From the NCBI GenBank assembly GCA_008711295.1, contig VUYV01000101.1:1610786-1674785 (forward strand): a stretch of DNA of 64,000 bases, given 5' to 3'. Every line of letters begins with the position of its first letter. Position 1 is the first letter of the stretch. Positions 62,742 to 64,000 of this stretch are shown here, piece by piece. The notes under the pieces were generated by a model. The model did not search any database. It saw only the letters and a program-made list of their open reading frames with translations, and had not been told where the DNA came from. The position numbers and the translations under genes were made by a program. Origin of the DNA: Anarhynchus alexandrinus. Its lineage: Eukaryota; Chordata; Aves; Charadriiformes; Charadriidae.

Positions 62742-64000
62742 AAACCCAAAAACCATTCCAGAAGTTGCTGAAGGGAATGTTATTATGACTAAGAGGCTGG
62801 ACAAAACAGCTATTTCTAGTGATAAAGCATAAAGGTTAAACAACTGAGGACAAGATTGCCAGATGTAAAATGGAAAGTTTCCAATTTAGGAGCAGCAGAG
62901 GATGAATTAATATGCAAAGACCAAATTAGCAATAAAAAAATCCTCCAAGCCAAACCAAACGCCATTGAAAATAAACTCAGGAACTCTCTTCCTTCTCTTC
63001 TGCTCCCTGCATTCCAAGGAGGATTGAATTTAGAATAACCATGGGGAATTTTAGAGAAATCTTACACTAAAATGCTGAACAAAGGCTTCAAAAGGTAGAG
63101 ACACTATGTGCTTAAAAGACACTATTTCTGTCTTTATCATGCTAGATGGTTCTTAAGTACTTTTGTCTGAAAAAGGAATGAATGTTTTGGACTTAATTTT
63201 TCTTATGCATTTTATCTTTAGTGAGATTGGTGATGATTCTTTAACAGTTTTGAAACTGGGGTAATAATGGATAATTTCTACCTGGCTTATTAACTGGAAG
63301 AAAAACCAAACACAAAAAAAACCCCAAAATAAAAACCACATCAACAGCCAAACACTTGGCAAATACACAGAATCCACCGGTTGTTGACTTTTCATCCTAG
63401 AGTACATTTCAGTGCTAGCTTTGTTAGCTCTACGTATAGCAATACGTTGTCAGGCTGGGGATCCTACGCTGCAATAATCTTCGGCAGATGGGTTTTACAG
63501 GTCTTACACACGTTTTTCTGGCATGAGCTGGCAGACGTCCCACTCCAGGAAGAAAAGCTATTTCACTGTGAATAAGTCAAGTTTATTATATAACACGGTA
63601 GGACTTAAATAATAAAAGTCCACTGTGGTATTCCTCAAATTGAGAGGATATCATGGATTGTTCGTTCCATGACAAGGGCTGTTATGGGCTTTAAATTGGA
63701 CTCCTAGAAAATGGGTGCACCAGATTAAACATCAGCAACACTAGACTGATGGTTGGCTCAGCTGTGGTACAGCTTTTCTCTTGAACTTACATTTTGGAAA
63801 GCTCCCACAGGATCTGACAGAAATAGGAGCTCCCACACACAACCATGATCCCTTCACAAAAAGCAGACAGACACAGGGAACTGCGCTGAAAATAAATGAG
63901 AGACATACATAAGAAAAACCCAATAGGAGACAGTATGTTTAAGCCTGAACAATCAGGAAGAGCAGAGTATCAAATGCTGCAATCAGATGAACAGAACTTT

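Larger units (their letters stand above)
32336..64000 (-). other. ATP10A intron 1, partial (at least 31.7 kb)
   Basis: Everything upstream of exon 2 to the window end. No open frame resembles the ATP10A N-terminus, so the first exon and promoter lie beyond 64000. It contains CR1 pieces at 34425, 35210, 40869, 57038 and 59485, simple repeats and short palindromes, listed separately. The rest, notably 41235-57037 and 60093-64000, is AT-rich unique sequence in which I recognise no gene or repeat family. Confidence 0.8.

Noticed and set aside
32336..64000. ATP10A exon 1 or another gene in the 31.7 kb upstream of exon 2
   Set aside because: No frame resembles the ATP10A N-terminal region, which should form a long ORF on the minus strand with a start codon and a phase-2 donor. 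No CpG-island-like promoter was seen.
1..64000. CRISPR array, operon, phage, tRNA or rRNA gene
   Set aside because: No regularly spaced repeats, no cloverleaf with conserved A and B boxes, and no rRNA core sequence was recognised; the context is a vertebrate intron.

Overview
The window is nuclear DNA from a bird. Two kinds of sequence carry the signal: six short exons of one vertebrate P4-ATPase gene on the minus strand, and at least nine copies or fragments of the chicken-repeat-1 (CR1) LINE family, which dominates avian and reptilian genomes. No bacterial, plasmid or phage feature is present. The species cannot be fixed from the sequence alone.

The gene is best read as ATP10A, a class-5 P4-ATPase (phospholipid flippase), shown here from what is exon 2 to exon 7 by comparison with the family. 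Reading down the minus strand the exons are 32335-32131, 11672-11587, 5143-5037, 4931-4800, 2409-2276 and 750-498. All six have AG acceptors and GT donors, and their phases join into one open frame of about 305 codons. The frame carries the DGET motif of the actuator domain, membrane segments 3 and 4 with the PISL motif, and the DKTGT phosphorylation motif. Exon 1 with the start codon lies beyond position 64000, and the rest of the catalytic domains and membrane segments 5-10 lie before position 1. The window is therefore a middle slice of one large gene.

Layout: 1-497 intron 7 (partial); 498-750 exon 7; 751-2275 intron 6; 2276-2409 exon 6; 2410-4799 intron 5; 4800-4931 exon 5; a 105-bp intron 4; 5037-5143 exon 4; 5144-11586 intron 3; 11587-11672 exon 3; 11673-32130 intron 2 (20.5 kb), with a CR1 cluster at 18.7-25.9 kb; 32131-32335 exon 2; 32336-64000 intron 1 (partial, at least 31.7 kb), with five more CR1 pieces, simple repeats and a few short palindromes.

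The most interesting structures are in the introns. One is a 445-bp LTR-like element nested in an older CR1, with a 5-bp target duplication. Another is a tail-to-tail pair of CR1 copies able to fold into a long intronic duplex. Oppositely oriented CR1s also flank exon 2, and there is a perfect 22-bp palindrome built from two TCF/LEF-type sites. I found no convincing undescribed coding system; more than 98% of the window is intron.
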